Shown here piece by piece: positions 16,689 through 26,108 of a DNA stretch of 64,000 bases. Below the pieces are notes generated by a model, which made no database searches, was not told the origin of the DNA, and saw only the letters and a program-made list of their open reading frames with translations. A program made the position numbers and the translations under genes. The DNA is from JBGVSA01 sp041807905 (lineage in GTDB: Bacteria > Pseudomonadota > Gammaproteobacteria > Burkholderiales > Rhodocyclaceae). The DNA lies in the NCBI RefSeq assembly GCF_041807905.1, contig NZ_JBGVSA010000006.1, positions 1 to 64,000 of the forward strand. Direction: 5' to 3'. The first letter of the stretch is position 1, and each line of letters opens with the position of its first letter.

Positions 16689-16716
16689 AAAAAGCCCCGC
16701 GTTGGCGGGGCTTTTT
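16689..16716 (-). terminator. Rho-independent terminator of nrdJ
   Basis: Stem GCCCCGC / GCGGGGC with a GTTG loop, flanked by A5 and T5, so it can work on either strand. It is 24 bp past the nrdJ stop and is the natural terminator of that gene. Confidence 0.85.
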
Positions 16717-16739
16717 AGTGTGCGATTAACGCTACCGCG

Positions 16740-19613
16740 TCAGCCACAAGTGCCTACGGCACCGCAGGCCGTGCAGAAATCGCAGCCGTCCTTGCGGATC
16801 ACGGCGTGATTGCCGCATTCGTTGCACAGGCCGCCTTGCATGAGCTGCGCCTCTTCGCTCTTGCGCGGCACTTCGAGAATGCCCATTTCGCGCACCGGCA
16901 GGCCTTCTTCGTCCAGCACGCCGAGCATGGCGTAGCGATGGATGATGAGGCGCGCCAGGTAGGCCACCGTCGACGGCCAGTTCTGCTGGCGGCGCGTGCC
17001 CGGTACGAAAGCCATGAAGTCGCCCAGCGGTTCCGGATAGTTGAGCAACTTGCGCAGTTTCATGCCGATCCAGCCCGGATCGACCACGCGCATGTCGAGC
17101 GACAGCAAGGATGCAAGTCCGTCGAGCGCACGCGGGTAATTGCCGGACAGCCACATCGAGTACGGACGCGTGACGCCATCGGGCAGAGTGATTTCCTTCA
17201 GCCCCAGCACGAACTCTTCGCCGCTGGCCGGATTGCTGATATCGACCGTCCACGACAGGGTGCCGTCGGTGCCGGTGCGCGGTTCCTGCGCGCTGAATGC
17301 GGCATCCAGCACCGGCGTGGGGCCTTCGTGGTCGAAGGCGCCGAGCTTCTCGCAGCGATAACGCACGATCTGTGCGAAAGCCGACACCACGCCCGGCACG
17401 CGCTTGTGTTCGCCATGCGGCGGGAAGGGCAGGTCGAACGACGATTCGCCCACCGTGCGGGCCAGCGTTTCGAGCTTGAGCTTGAGCCATGCACGATCGT
17501 TGGCACGCATGTCCATCGACAAGGTCTTGGCGACCGCCCCGAGGCCGCGCGGCTGGTCCGCGCCATTGACCCACACCTCGAACGGGAAGGCGCCGCCATT
17601 CCGATGTACGCCGCCATCGGCGCTGGCCGCCTGGCCGACGAAGATGGCGAACTGGCCGTAGGGGCTCTCCAGCATGTACGTCCAGGCCGTGTTGCCATCG
17701 GGCAGAGCCGGGCGCCCCGGCCAGCGCAGGCTTGCCAGCACGGGGGCGGGCAGGGCGGGGATGGTGAGCCGGCGGTTAGCCGAAAGCTCCACGTCGTGCG
17801 GGGACCTTTTCTCGGCCGACTTGTTGGTGTCGACCGACAGCACCGAGCCCAGCACGTTGTTCGGGCGATACGTCGCAAGACCCTTGAGGCCTGCTTTCCA
17901 CGCGGCCAGATAGAGGTCTTCGAAATCAGCGTACGGATAGTCCTCCGGCACGTTCACGGTCTTGGAAATCGACGTGTCGATGTACGGGGCGACCGCCGCC
18001 ACCATGTCCTTGTGGGCTTGCGCGGAGATTTCCAGCGCGGTGACGAACGCCGGCGGCAGGGCGTCGACGTTGCCGCCGAGATGGCGGTACAGGCGCCACG
18101 CGTAGTCTTCGACTGCGTATTCCTTGTGCGTGCCGTCGGCCATGCGCTTCTTGCGCGTATAGGTCCACGAGAACGGCGGTTCGATGCCGTTGGAAGCATT
18201 GTCGGCAAAGGCCAGCGAAATCGTGCCGGTGGGGGCGATCGACAGCAGATGCGAATTGCGGATGCCGTGCTTGCGGATCTGGTCCTTCACTTCGGCCGGC
18301 AAGCGCGAAGCGAAATTGCCGCCCGACAGATACATGTCGGCGTTGAAGAGCGGGAAGGCGCCACGTTCGCGCGCCAGATCGACCGACGCCAGATAGGCCT
18401 TGTCACGCATCAGCGCGCTGATCTCGGAGGCCTTGGCGCGCGCTTCCGTCGTGTCGTAGCGCAGGCCGAGCATGATGAGCGCATCGCCCAGACCCGTGAA
18501 GCCCAGCCCGACGCGACGCTTGTTCATCGCCTCCTGATGCTGCTGCGGCAGCGGCCAGTGCGTGGCTTCCAGCACGTTGTCGAGCATGCGGACCGAGGTG
18601 GCGACGACTTGTCCGAAGGCCTCCGCGTCGAACTTTGCGCGCGCGGTGAAAGGCTCGTTGACGAAATGCGTGAGATTGATCGAGCCCAGGCAGCAGCAAC
18701 CGTACGGCGGCAGCGGTTGTTCCGCGCACGGGTTGGTCGCTTCGATGGTTTCGCAGTAGTACAGGTTGTTGTCGCGATTGATGCGATCGAGAAACAGGAT
18801 GCCCGGCTCGGCGTGGTCGTAGGTCGAACGCATGACCTGGTCCCACAGCTCGCGCGCGCGAACCTTGCGATACACCCATTGACCGTCTTCGCGCTGGTAG
18901 GCGCCATTGGCGCGCAGGTCGGCGGACGGTTCGGCGCGGTGCGCGAGTTCCACTTCGGCGTCCGCTTCCACGGCGCTCATGAAAGCATCGGTCACACCGA
19001 CCGAAATGTTGAAGTTCGACAGATCGCCCTGGTCCTTGGCGTGGATGAAGGCCTCGATGTCCGGGTGGTCGCAGCGCAGCACGCCCATCTGCGCACCACG
19101 CCGCGCGCCGGCCGATTCGACCGTTTCGCACGAGCGGTCGAATACGCGCATGTACGACACCGGCCCGGATGCACGCGATTGCGTGCCGCGAACCAGGGCG
19201 CCCACCGGACGGATGCTGGAAAAGTCGTAGCCGACGCCACCACCGCGCCGCATCGTTTCGGCAGCCTGTGAGAGCGCCGTGTAGATGCCGGGACGGCCAT
19301 CGGATTCTTCGGTGATCGAATCACCCACAGGTTGCACGAAGCAGTTGATCAGCGTGGCGGCCAGCGTGGTGCCGGCGGCCGAGTTGATGCGACCGGCGGG
19401 GACGAAACCAGCTTCCTGTGCGGCGAGGAATTTGGCCTCCCACTTGGCGCGCTGGTCTTCCGGTTCGACCGCCGCCAGCGCGCGTGCGATGCGCCCGCGC
19501 ACGTCGGCGAGCGTCTGTTCGGTGCCCTTGGCGTATTTTTCGAGAAGCACTTCGCCTGAGATTTCCTGGTCCTGCAGGGTCTGGGCGGTCTGGCTGCTGG
19601 TCTTGGTCGTCAT
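16740..19613 (-). CDS. nrdJ: Adenosylcobalamin-dependent ribonucleotide reductase (class II)
   Basis: A 957-aa reductase that makes deoxyribonucleotides with or without oxygen using B12. Active-site motif NPCAEQPL (Asn294, Cys296, Glu298); Cys91 in INCFVQPVGD and a Cys in YGCCCLGSINL form the redox pair; SIAPTGTISLAFADNASNGIEP is the family signature. After residue 600 there are two related TSCPD-like modules (EVWVNGADQPRGLGAVAKTLSMDMR and YSMWLSGNYPRALDGLASLLSLDMR). A zinc-ribbon-like tail follows, with CNEC, CDFC and CGAVGTC. Divided homologues carry this C-terminal part on a separate NrdJb chain, so this is the fused long form. No cobalamin riboswitch was recognised upstream. Confidence 0.95.
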   Translation of the reverse strand: MTTKTSSQTAQTLQDQEISGEVLLEKYAKGTEQTLADVRGRIARALAAVEPEDQRAKWEAKFLAAQEAGFVPAGRINSAAGTTLAATLINCFVQPVGDSITEESDGRPGIYTALSQAAETMRRGGGVGYDFSSIRPVGALVRGTQSRASGPVSYMRVFDRSCETVESAGARRGAQMGVLRCDHPDIEAFIHAKDQGDLSNFNISVGVTDAFMSAVEADAEVELAHRAEPSADLRANGAYQREDGQWVYRKVRARELWDQVMRSTYDHAEPGILFLDRINRDNNLYYCETIEATNPCAEQPLPPYGCCCLGSINLTHFVNEPFTARAKFDAEAFGQVVATSVRMLDNVLEATHWPLPQQHQEAMNKRRVGLGFTGLGDALIMLGLRYDTTEARAKASEISALMRDKAYLASVDLARERGAFPLFNADMYLSGGNFASRLPAEVKDQIRKHGIRNSHLLSIAPTGTISLAFADNASNGIEPPFSWTYTRKKRMADGTHKEYAVEDYAWRLYRHLGGNVDALPPAFVTALEISAQAHKDMVAAVAPYIDTSISKTVNVPEDYPYADFEDLYLAAWKAGLKGLATYRPNNVLGSVLSVDTNKSAEKRSPHDVELSANRRLTIPALPAPVLASLRWPGRPALPDGNTAWTYMLESPYGQFAIFVGQAASADGGVHRNGGAFPFEVWVNGADQPRGLGAVAKTLSMDMRANDRAWLKLKLETLARTVGESSFDLPFPPHGEHKRVPGVVSAFAQIVRYRCEKLGAFDHEGPTPVLDAAFSAQEPRTGTDGTLSWTVDISNPASGEEFVLGLKEITLPDGVTRPYSMWLSGNYPRALDGLASLLSLDMRVVDPGWIGMKLRKLLNYPEPLGDFMAFVPGTRRQQNWPSTVAYLARLIIHRYAMLGVLDEEGLPVREMGILEVPRKSEEAQLMQGGLCNECGNHAVIRKDGCDFCTACGAVGTCG

Positions 19614-19862
19614 CGTGTCCCCGGTCGTTGATAAGCGCTGATGGCAGCCCGTGCGGACGGCCAGTCGTCGGCAAACCCGACGAGTCTACTGACTGGGTCA
19701 GCGTGCTGCGTTGATGTGGCCCGCTTGACTTTGACCAGTCTTTTCGAGGTGTTGTCGGATGCTTCTGACTTCGGTGCAAAGGGAGCATCGTACCCCCATG
19801 GAGACGCCAGGAAAACGCCTGCGGGAGTAGGGACAAGCGTTGCGGATGAGCGCCATGCGCAA
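19614..19862 (-). other. nrdJ upstream/leader region
   Basis: Upstream of nrdJ on the minus strand. The only structure seen is a nested inverted repeat at 19661-19696: outer arms CCAGTC / GACTGG and inner arms GTCGG / CCGAC. I did not see a B12-box, an NrdR box or a convincing promoter. Confidence 0.35.
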
Positions 19863-19890
19863 ATGAAAACGGGCCGCAAGTGCGGCCCGT
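19863..19890 (-). terminator. Rho-independent terminator
   Basis: On the minus strand, stem ACGGGCCGC / GCGGCCCGT with a short ACTT loop followed by TTTTCATTT. It lies 29 bp past the stop of the gene at 19919-21502 and ends that unit before nrdJ. Confidence 0.8.
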
Positions 19891-19918
19891 CGCGGGGGCG
19901 TGCGCGCTGCCCGGTAGC

Positions 19919-21502
19919 TCAGCCGTCCCCTTCGGGCAGCGTCTTCTTGAGCAGCGGAATCAGCTCGCAACTGGACAGGCGCTCCACGGCTGCCTGCGCC
20001 TCGAGTTGCACCGGCTTGCCGCGATGCGGCACCTCCAGCGTCATGCCGGGCGCCACGTCGCTCATCGGCGCGATCAGGCCCGGCATGCCGTCGAGCCGTG
20101 CGACCTTGGGCATGAGCAGGACAGGAATGCTGACCGTCTTCTTGCCCATCGGGCGGGCCATGGAGGCGGGCGCGGCCTGGTCGCTGAGGATTTCCAGCCC
20201 GATTTCGATTTCGCCGCTGCCACTGTTGCGGACGCGGCGCGTGGCGCACACGAATACCGTACTGCTGCCGGCGGGGCGCAGTGCGATGAGTTCGCCGATG
20301 CTGATCGGCGCGAGGTGCCCGCCCGCGAAGCGCAGACCGAAACCCGAACTGCTGTGATCGACGACGGACCATTGGCTCGCCAGCGGCATGCCGTCGGTGA
20401 TGCCGTCGAAGCTCTCCGAACGGCTGCGCTTGAAGGCGGCCGTGGCAAGGATGTGGCGCACCGAATCGAAGCCCGTGACGAGGTCGGCGACCTGGGCCGA
20501 CTTATTGCGGGCATCCTTGCGCGAACGGGGCTCGCTCCATTGCTCCATGCAGCGGGACAGCATGAAGCCGTAGGCCGGATCGCGCGCATCCATCGGCAGG
20601 CTCAGGCGCGCCGGCTCCATGCCCTTGCGCAGCCCGGCCAGATGCTTGGCGGTTTTGGCGATGAGCGGGCGGCAATCGAGGATGAGTTCGCCTTCCTGCA
20701 ACGCGTGGTCGGCCTTGAGGCGGCGCGGGCCGCGCGACGAATCCGACAGGATGAACAGGCCTTCGATGCGTTCGCGCGGCGAAGGGCTCTCATCGAGGAT
20801 GCGCGCGTGGTGGCCGAAGCGCTCCACGTAGAAGCGCGCGCGCCCAAGCTCGGTACCGCCGAGGCTGGCGGCGTCGAGCAATGCGATGAGCGCGGTATGG
20901 ATGTAGACGTTGGCGACGGTGTCGTGGCTGGACGAATCCAGGCGTTGATCGGCGAAGCCGTTCTGCCGGGCGATCTTGAGCAGCGCGTGCAGTTGCGCCC
21001 AGCGGCGCGTGGAGCCCGACGCGTGCGCGCGGTGGGCCACCATGGCGCGGCGATAGCACAACTGCGTCGCGCGCAGCATGGCCAGCATGTGGGCGTGGCG
21101 GTGCATGACGCGCAGCCACTTGTCGGCGAGCGAACGCGCCAGCGCGATGTAGGCTTCGGTGAAGTTCTTCAGCAGCCGGTCACATTGCAGCGCCGATGCC
21201 TTGGTGTTCGCATCCAGCGGCAGTGTGCATTGATCCAGCGTGCGTTCGATGCGACGCAGCACCGGGTCGGCGTGGCCGAGCAGTTGCTCGAGTTGCTTGA
21301 GCTGGCTGCGTGGGTTGTCGCCCTGCTTGCGAATGCTCTTGACGCGCTGGATCAGGTTCTCGATGAGCAGCACCGGTTGATCCTGCGGCTGCGCTTCGAG
21401 CCATTGGGTGGCGCCGCTCGGTGTGATGGTTTGCGGATCGGACGAGAAACTGCGCGGCAGGAAGCGGCGCATCGGATTCGCAAGACGTTTTGGCAAGTGC
21501 AT
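19919..21502 (-). CDS. Uncharacterised protein, possible C-terminal PilZ-like domain
   Basis: About 527 aa, soluble, no signal peptide. The N-terminal two thirds is helical and rich in Arg/Leu/Ala (for example LIENLIQRVKSIRKQGDNPRSQLKQLEQLL). The C-terminal third changes to beta-strands: SQWSVVDHSSSGFGLRFAGG, then IGELIALRP and IEIGLEILSD. This order resembles a PilZ-type barrel (the family D/NxSxxG motif would be DHSSSGFG), but the upstream RxxxR is not obvious, so c-di-GMP binding is only a possibility. Start taken at the ATG 21502; a TTG 10 codons upstream is possible. Confidence 0.6.
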   Translation of the reverse strand: MHLPKRLANPMRRFLPRSFSSDPQTITPSGATQWLEAQPQDQPVLLIENLIQRVKSIRKQGDNPRSQLKQLEQLLGHADPVLRRIERTLDQCTLPLDANTKASALQCDRLLKNFTEAYIALARSLADKWLRVMHRHAHMLAMLRATQLCYRRAMVAHRAHASGSTRRWAQLHALLKIARQNGFADQRLDSSSHDTVANVYIHTALIALLDAASLGGTELGRARFYVERFGHHARILDESPSPRERIEGLFILSDSSRGPRRLKADHALQEGELILDCRPLIAKTAKHLAGLRKGMEPARLSLPMDARDPAYGFMLSRCMEQWSEPRSRKDARNKSAQVADLVTGFDSVRHILATAAFKRSRSESFDGITDGMPLASQWSVVDHSSSGFGLRFAGGHLAPISIGELIALRPAGSSTVFVCATRRVRNSGSGEIEIGLEILSDQAAPASMARPMGKKTVSIPVLLMPKVARLDGMPGLIAPMSDVAPGMTLEVPHRGKPVQLEAQAAVERLSSCELIPLLKKTLPEGDG

Positions 21503-21735
21503 TTCCACCGATCGGGCTCCCGGGGCAAACAACGCTATGAATTATTTGAGTGGTGGTCGATTATCGCTGTTGGGACATGGGCGACAGCGCCGCGTTGCGC
21601 CGCGGCGACGAGCGGGCGGCGCGGCGCGACTGATGAGGGTGGGCGGTCGCCCAGGAACGACGAACGGCACGGGTTAGGAACGTTGCTGCAATGATCGGGT
21701 CGGAACTTTTCCGCAACGCTGTGGAGGAGCAGGCA

Positions 21736-23130
21736 ATGAACCAGGGCGATGTACGCAAGGAGCGCGATACCTTCGGCGAGATTGAGGTGCCTGCTGTGTC
21801 CTTGTGGGGCGCGCAGACGCAGCGCTCACTCGAGCACTTCGATATTTCCACCGAGAAAATGCCGCCGCGCCTCATCCGGGCCATGGTGGAAATCAAGCGC
21901 GCGGCGGCCCGCGTCAATCGCCAGCTGGCCGGATTGGACGAAGCCAAGACCCGCGCCATCGTGGCGGCGGCCGATGCGGTGCTGGCTGGCGAGCATGAAG
22001 GCGAATTCCCGCTGGCGATCTGGCAGACCGGGTCGGGCACGCAGACCAACATGAACGTCAATGAGGTGCTGGCCAACCTTGCCAGCGAGATCATGGGCGG
22101 CGTGCGTGGCGAAGGGCGCCTGGTCCATCCCAATGACGACGTCAATCGCAGTCAGTCGTCCAACGATGTGTTCCCCGCCGCGATGAACGTGGCGGCCGTG
22201 CTGGCCTTGCGCGAAACCCTGCTGCCTGCGCTGCGTGCGCTGGCGGCGACCCTGCGCGACAAGTCTCGGAGCTTCGATGACATCGTCAAGACGGGGCGCA
22301 CCCATCTGCAGGACGCCACGCCACTCACCCTGGGGCAGGAAATCTCCGCCTGGGTGGCGCAACTCGAACATGCCAGCGTGCACATCGAGGCCGCGCTGCC
22401 GCATCTGTCCGAACTGGCTCTGGGCGGCACAGCGGTGGGAACCGGCCTGAATGCCCCGCGCGGGTTTGCCGAGGCGGTGGCGGGCGAGCTGGCTGCGCGC
22501 ACCGGACAGCCCTTCGTGACAGCGCCCAACAAATTCGAAGCGCTGTCGGCCAGCGACGCCATCGTCCATGCGCACGGTGCGCTCAAGGGGCTGGCGGCGT
22601 CGCTCATGAAAATCGCCAACGACGTGCGCTGGCTTGCCAGCGGCCCGCGCTGCGGTATCGGCGAGATCACCATCCCCGAGAACGAACCCGGCAGTTCGAT
22701 CATGCCCGGCAAGGTGAATCCGACGCAGTGCGAGGCGCTCACCATGCTGTGCTGCCAGGTGATGGGCAATGACGTCGCCATCAATGCGGGCGGGGCGATG
22801 GGCAACTTTCAGCTCAATGTGTTCCGCCCGATGATCGTCCATAACTTCCTGCAGAGCGTGCGCCTGCTGGCCGACGGCATGAACAGCTTCGACATGCACT
22901 GCGCGCAGGGGATCGAGCCGAACCGCGCGCGCATCGGCGAACTGCTCGACCGCTCGCTGATGCTGGTGACGGCGCTCAACCGCCACATCGGCTACGACCG
23001 CGCCGCCGCCATCGCCAAGAAGGCTCATCACGAGGGCACCACGCTGAGGGATGCCGCGCTCGCGCTGGGCTATGTGTCGGCGGAGGATTTCGACCGTTGG
23101 GTCAGACCGGAGGACATGCTGGGCCGTTAG
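21736..23130 (+). CDS. fumC: Class II fumarate hydratase
   Basis: A 464-aa enzyme of the aspartase/fumarase superfamily. Signature GSSIMPGKVNP at about residue 319, substrate-binding TGSGTQTNMNVNEV, SSNDVFP and TGRTHLQDATP. It interconverts fumarate and malate in the TCA cycle without an Fe-S cluster, so it tolerates oxygen. Start 21736 has a GGAGG ribosome site; a 15-codon longer frame lacks one. The DUF1579 gene follows 29 nt downstream. Confidence 0.95.
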   Translation: MNQGDVRKERDTFGEIEVPAVSLWGAQTQRSLEHFDISTEKMPPRLIRAMVEIKRAAARVNRQLAGLDEAKTRAIVAAADAVLAGEHEGEFPLAIWQTGSGTQTNMNVNEVLANLASEIMGGVRGEGRLVHPNDDVNRSQSSNDVFPAAMNVAAVLALRETLLPALRALAATLRDKSRSFDDIVKTGRTHLQDATPLTLGQEISAWVAQLEHASVHIEAALPHLSELALGGTAVGTGLNAPRGFAEAVAGELAARTGQPFVTAPNKFEALSASDAIVHAHGALKGLAASLMKIANDVRWLASGPRCGIGEITIPENEPGSSIMPGKVNPTQCEALTMLCCQVMGNDVAINAGGAMGNFQLNVFRPMIVHNFLQSVRLLADGMNSFDMHCAQGIEPNRARIGELLDRSLMLVTALNRHIGYDRAAAIAKKAHHEGTTLRDAALALGYVSAEDFDRWVRPEDMLGR

Positions 23131-23159
23131 CACCCGATACGACAGAGAGGAGACACATC

Positions 23160-23654
23160 ATGCAAGTAGAAGCGACCACCGAGCATCAGTGGCTGGCTCA
23201 GCACCTGATCGGAGAATGGACTTTTGTGAGCCGTGCGATGACCGAGCTCGGTACGCTCTCCGAAGAGCGCTATCACGGCAACGAAACGGTCCGCGCGCTG
23301 GGCAAGATATGGGTTCTGTGCGAAGGGCAGGGCGACATGCCGGGCGGCGGTATCGGCCACATGCTGATGACGCTCGGCTACGACCCGGCCACCGGCCGCT
23401 ATGTCGGCAGCTGGATCGGTTCGATGATGACCCACATGTGGCACTACGACGGCGAACTGGACCCGGCCCGTCGGGTGCTGACGCTGTCGTCGGTCGGACC
23501 GGACTTCGGCGCGCCCGGCAAGACGCGCAATTATCGCGACGTGATCGAAATCCACTCGCTCGATCATCGGACGCTGCGCTCGTTTATGCAGACGGACGAA
23601 GGAGGCTGGCAGCAATTGATGGAAGCCCACTATCACCGTGCGAGGCCCGAATGA
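23160..23654 (+). CDS. DUF1579 family protein
   Basis: A 164-aa cytoplasmic protein. It starts with EHQWLAQHLIGEWTF, typical of DUF1579, and continues with RALGKIWVLCEGQGDMPGG and GYDPATGRYVGSWIGSMM, a lipocalin-like beta-barrel pattern. No activity is known for the family. AGAGGAG ribosome site before ATG 23160. Its stop overlaps the start of the DUF488 gene (ATGA). Confidence 0.8.
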   Translation: MQVEATTEHQWLAQHLIGEWTFVSRAMTELGTLSEERYHGNETVRALGKIWVLCEGQGDMPGGGIGHMLMTLGYDPATGRYVGSWIGSMMTHMWHYDGELDPARRVLTLSSVGPDFGAPGKTRNYRDVIEIHSLDHRTLRSFMQTDEGGWQQLMEAHYHRARPE

Positions 23655-24043
23655 GCCTTGCGATCGTAAGACTTGGCTCTCCGCGCCTGTCGGACGAAGG
23701 GCTGCGCATCGGTACGGTGCGCCGGCCGCCGCGCGGTGTGTCCAAGGAGGATTTCGCACGCCAGGACTGGTATGACGTCTGGTTGCCCGAACTCTCGCCC
23801 AGCGCGGAACTGGTGAAGACCGCACAGGCCGCAAGCACGGACGCCGAGTGGGCCGCATTTGCCCGGCATTACCGTAGCGAAATGAAGGCGCCGGCGGCAG
23901 AGCATCTGCTCTCGCTGCTGGCGGCCATGTCCCACCAGACCCATATTGCCGTCGGGTGCTATTGCGAGAACGAGGCGCACTGCCATCGATCGGTACTGCG
24001 CGAACTGCTGGTCGAACATGGTGCCGCGCTACGGATCGATTGA
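23651..24043 (+). CDS. DUF488 family protein
   Basis: A 130-aa protein. The C-terminal CYCENEAHCHRSVLRELL segment is the conserved Cys/His signature of DUF488, and the N-terminal RIGTVRRPPRGVSKEDFARQDWYDVWLPELSPS also fits. Function is unknown; the Cys-rich motif suggests metal or redox chemistry. Translationally coupled to the DUF1579 gene. Confidence 0.8.
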   Translation: MSLAIVRLGSPRLSDEGLRIGTVRRPPRGVSKEDFARQDWYDVWLPELSPSAELVKTAQAASTDAEWAAFARHYRSEMKAPAAEHLLSLLAAMSHQTHIAVGCYCENEAHCHRSVLRELLVEHGAALRID

Positions 24044-24159
24044 GGCATCGACGTTCTGCACCGCGATGGGGCGATGTGCGGTTTGTCGTGGTCCCAGGCT
24101 TCGAGGGTGCCGCTTGTCCCGGCCCTAAGCCATTGATCCGTATGCGGATCGAAAACTGG

Positions 24160-24285
24160 TACAAATGCTGCTATGACGAGTGTGAGTCGTCGGCAAGCGT
24201 GTTTTGCAGCGACATTGTTCTCCTCACACGGCGATCCCCCTACGGATTCGACCGGATTCCAGGCGCTTCGGCGCCTGTTTTTTTG
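24160..24285 (+). ncRNA. Candidate structured small RNA with own terminator
   Basis: Intergenic, no gene. An extended -10-like TGGTACAAA ends at 24165. Downstream, GTGTGAG (24180-24186) pairs with CTCACAC (24223-24229). Inside that, GTCGGCAA pairs with TTGC plus CGAC around a 2-nt bulge. A perfect terminator follows at 24260-24284. The parts fit a transcript of about 110-120 nt, but no known family was recognised; it could also be the 3' end of the DUF488 message. Confidence 0.3.
24260..24284 (+). terminator. Rho-independent terminator
   Basis: CAGGCGC-TTCG-GCGCCTG stem with a UUCG-type tetraloop followed by seven T. It reads on the plus strand and ends either the DUF1579-DUF488 operon or the candidate small RNA. 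Confidence 0.9.
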
Positions 24286-24310
24286 TCGCGCGCGGCGGCC
24301 CGGACCGGGC

Positions 24311-26083
24311 TCAGCGCGAGAGGTCGACCGCCGGGATCGAAGTGGTGTCTTCGATGATCTCTTCGCCGCTTTGCAGCAGCTTGGCGTAGGCACCGCCGGC
24401 CGCGACCAGTTCGGCGTGACTTCCGATCTCGACGATGTGCCCGTGCTCCATGACGACGATGCGGTGCGCGTCGCGAATGGTCGACAGGCGGTGTGCGATG
24501 ACAATCACGGTACGGTTGCGGCGCAGCTCGACGAGGGCTTCGCGTACGACGCGTTCGGATTCGTTGTCGAGTGCCGACGTGGCTTCATCGAGCAGCAGTA
24601 TCGGCGCGTTCTTGAGGAAAGCGCGAGCGATCGCCACGCGCTGACGCTGGCCGCCGGAGAGCAGGTTGCCGTTGGTGCCGATGCGCGTCTGCAAACCTTG
24701 CGGCAGATTCTGGATGAACTCCCAGGCGTGCGATTGCCGCGCAGCGCGGATGATGTCCTCTTCGTCCGCGTCCGCGTTGCCGTAGGCGATGTTGGCCGCC
24801 ACGGTGTCGTCGAACAATGCGGCGTGCTGGCCGACGACGGCCAGTTGCGCGCGGAGATTGGCAAGCTTGAGCTCGCTGGCCGGGACGCCGTCGAACAGGA
24901 TGCGGCCTTCCTGCACGTCGAAAAAGCGGGCGAGGAGCGCGATCAACGTGGTCTTGCCGCTGCCTGATGCCCCCACCAGCGCCACCGTTTCGCCGGGTCG
25001 CACGTCGAGGTTGAAGTCGCGTACGGCCCAGTGTTCCTGGCGCGGGTAGCGGAAGCTCACATGTTCCAGCGCGATGGCGCCATGGGCGCGATCGAACGTA
25101 CGGGTGCCGGTGTCGACTTCCGGTTCGGCATCGAGCAGTTCAAAGATGCTCTGCGCGCCGGCCAGCCCGCGCTGGATGGTGGCGTTGATGTTGGTGAGGC
25201 GACGGATCGGTTCGAACAGCATCGCCATCATGGCGACGTAGGCGACGAACTCGCCCGGCGTGAGCATGTTGTTGCGCGTGAGATTCGACGCGATGTAGAT
25301 CACCAGCGCGACGGCGGTCGAGGCCAGCACCTGCACCAGCGGCACGTTGGCGGCCGACAGGCGCACCACGCGCATGGTTTCCTTACGGAGGCGCACGGCG
25401 ATGTGCTCGAAACGCGAGGATTCGTGCTGCTGCGTGCCGAACACCTTGATTTCTCGCAGGCCGGCCAGCGACTCCTCGACCGAATTGGTCATCTCGGCCA
25501 TGCGGTCCTGCATCTGGCGGTTGGATGTACGCATGCCCCGGCTTGCCTTGCGGATCACCCATGCCACGATCGGGCCGATGGCGAGCATCACCAGCGTCAG
25601 ATGCCAGGCTTGCCACAGCAGGGCCACCGACAGCGCCACGATGGTGAGCGAATCCTGGATCACGACGATCCATGCCGTGGACAGGGCCGAGCCCACCTGC
25701 GGAATGTCGTAGGTGATGCGCGAGAGCATGCGACCGGAAGTCTGTTCCTGGTGCGCCGCGATGGGCAGGCGCATCTGGTGGTCGAACACCTTGCGGCGCA
25801 GATCCTCGATCGCCTTGTTGGCCACCCACTGGCTGGCAACGTTGGCGCAGTATTCGGCGAGGCCCTTGACGATGGCGACGAGGACGATGAGCAGCGGAAT
25901 CTGCCACATCGAGGTGGTGTTCTTGGCGATCAGGCTCTGGTCGAGCAGCGGCTTGACGAGCCCCGGCAGCACCGGGTTCATGCCGGCGGCCACCGCCATC
26001 GCCACCATCGACAGGAGCGACACCCGCCAGTACGGCTTGATGTAGACGATCAGGCGACGGTAGAGCTGCAGGGAGTCTTTCAT
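24311..26083 (-). CDS. msbA: Lipid A/phospholipid flippase MsbA
   Basis: A 590-aa half-transporter: a six-helix ABC exporter membrane domain (about residues 1-320, including AGMNPVLPGLVKPLLDQSLI, an MsbA hallmark) and an ATPase domain with Walker A GASGSGKTT, signature LSGGQRQ, Walker B ILLLDEATSALD and IAHRLSTI. It flips lipid A core across the inner membrane. Here it follows a tyrosine-phosphatase-like gene by 25 nt, whereas in many proteobacteria the partner is lpxK. Confidence 0.92.
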   Translation of the reverse strand: MKDSLQLYRRLIVYIKPYWRVSLLSMVAMAVAAGMNPVLPGLVKPLLDQSLIAKNTTSMWQIPLLIVLVAIVKGLAEYCANVASQWVANKAIEDLRRKVFDHQMRLPIAAHQEQTSGRMLSRITYDIPQVGSALSTAWIVVIQDSLTIVALSVALLWQAWHLTLVMLAIGPIVAWVIRKASRGMRTSNRQMQDRMAEMTNSVEESLAGLREIKVFGTQQHESSRFEHIAVRLRKETMRVVRLSAANVPLVQVLASTAVALVIYIASNLTRNNMLTPGEFVAYVAMMAMLFEPIRRLTNINATIQRGLAGAQSIFELLDAEPEVDTGTRTFDRAHGAIALEHVSFRYPRQEHWAVRDFNLDVRPGETVALVGASGSGKTTLIALLARFFDVQEGRILFDGVPASELKLANLRAQLAVVGQHAALFDDTVAANIAYGNADADEEDIIRAARQSHAWEFIQNLPQGLQTRIGTNGNLLSGGQRQRVAIARAFLKNAPILLLDEATSALDNESERVVREALVELRRNRTVIVIAHRLSTIRDAHRIVVMEHGHIVEIGSHAELVAAGGAYAKLLQSGEEIIEDTTSIPAVDLSR

Positions 26084-26108
26084 GCGTGGGATTCCGTGGC
26101 GGGCGACG

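Noticed and set aside
16806..19271. 821-codon open frame on the plus strand opposite nrdJ
   Set aside because: It is the reverse-complement frame of a clear ribonucleotide reductase; composition is Arg/His/Val-rich with no domain, an artefact of high G+C.
19614..19862. Cobalamin riboswitch upstream of nrdJ
   Set aside because: The conserved B12-box and peripheral stems were not found; only a small nested inverted repeat is present.
19880..21694. 604-codon plus-strand frame opposite the gene at 19919-21502
   Set aside because: Ala/Gln/Arg-rich shadow. The minus-strand frame has ordinary protein composition and a terminator.
24241..24284. Resemblance of GATTCGACCGGATT to the 5' end of tmRNA
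   Set aside because: No downstream tag frame, no tRNA-like acceptor end, and a terminator follows within 20 bases.
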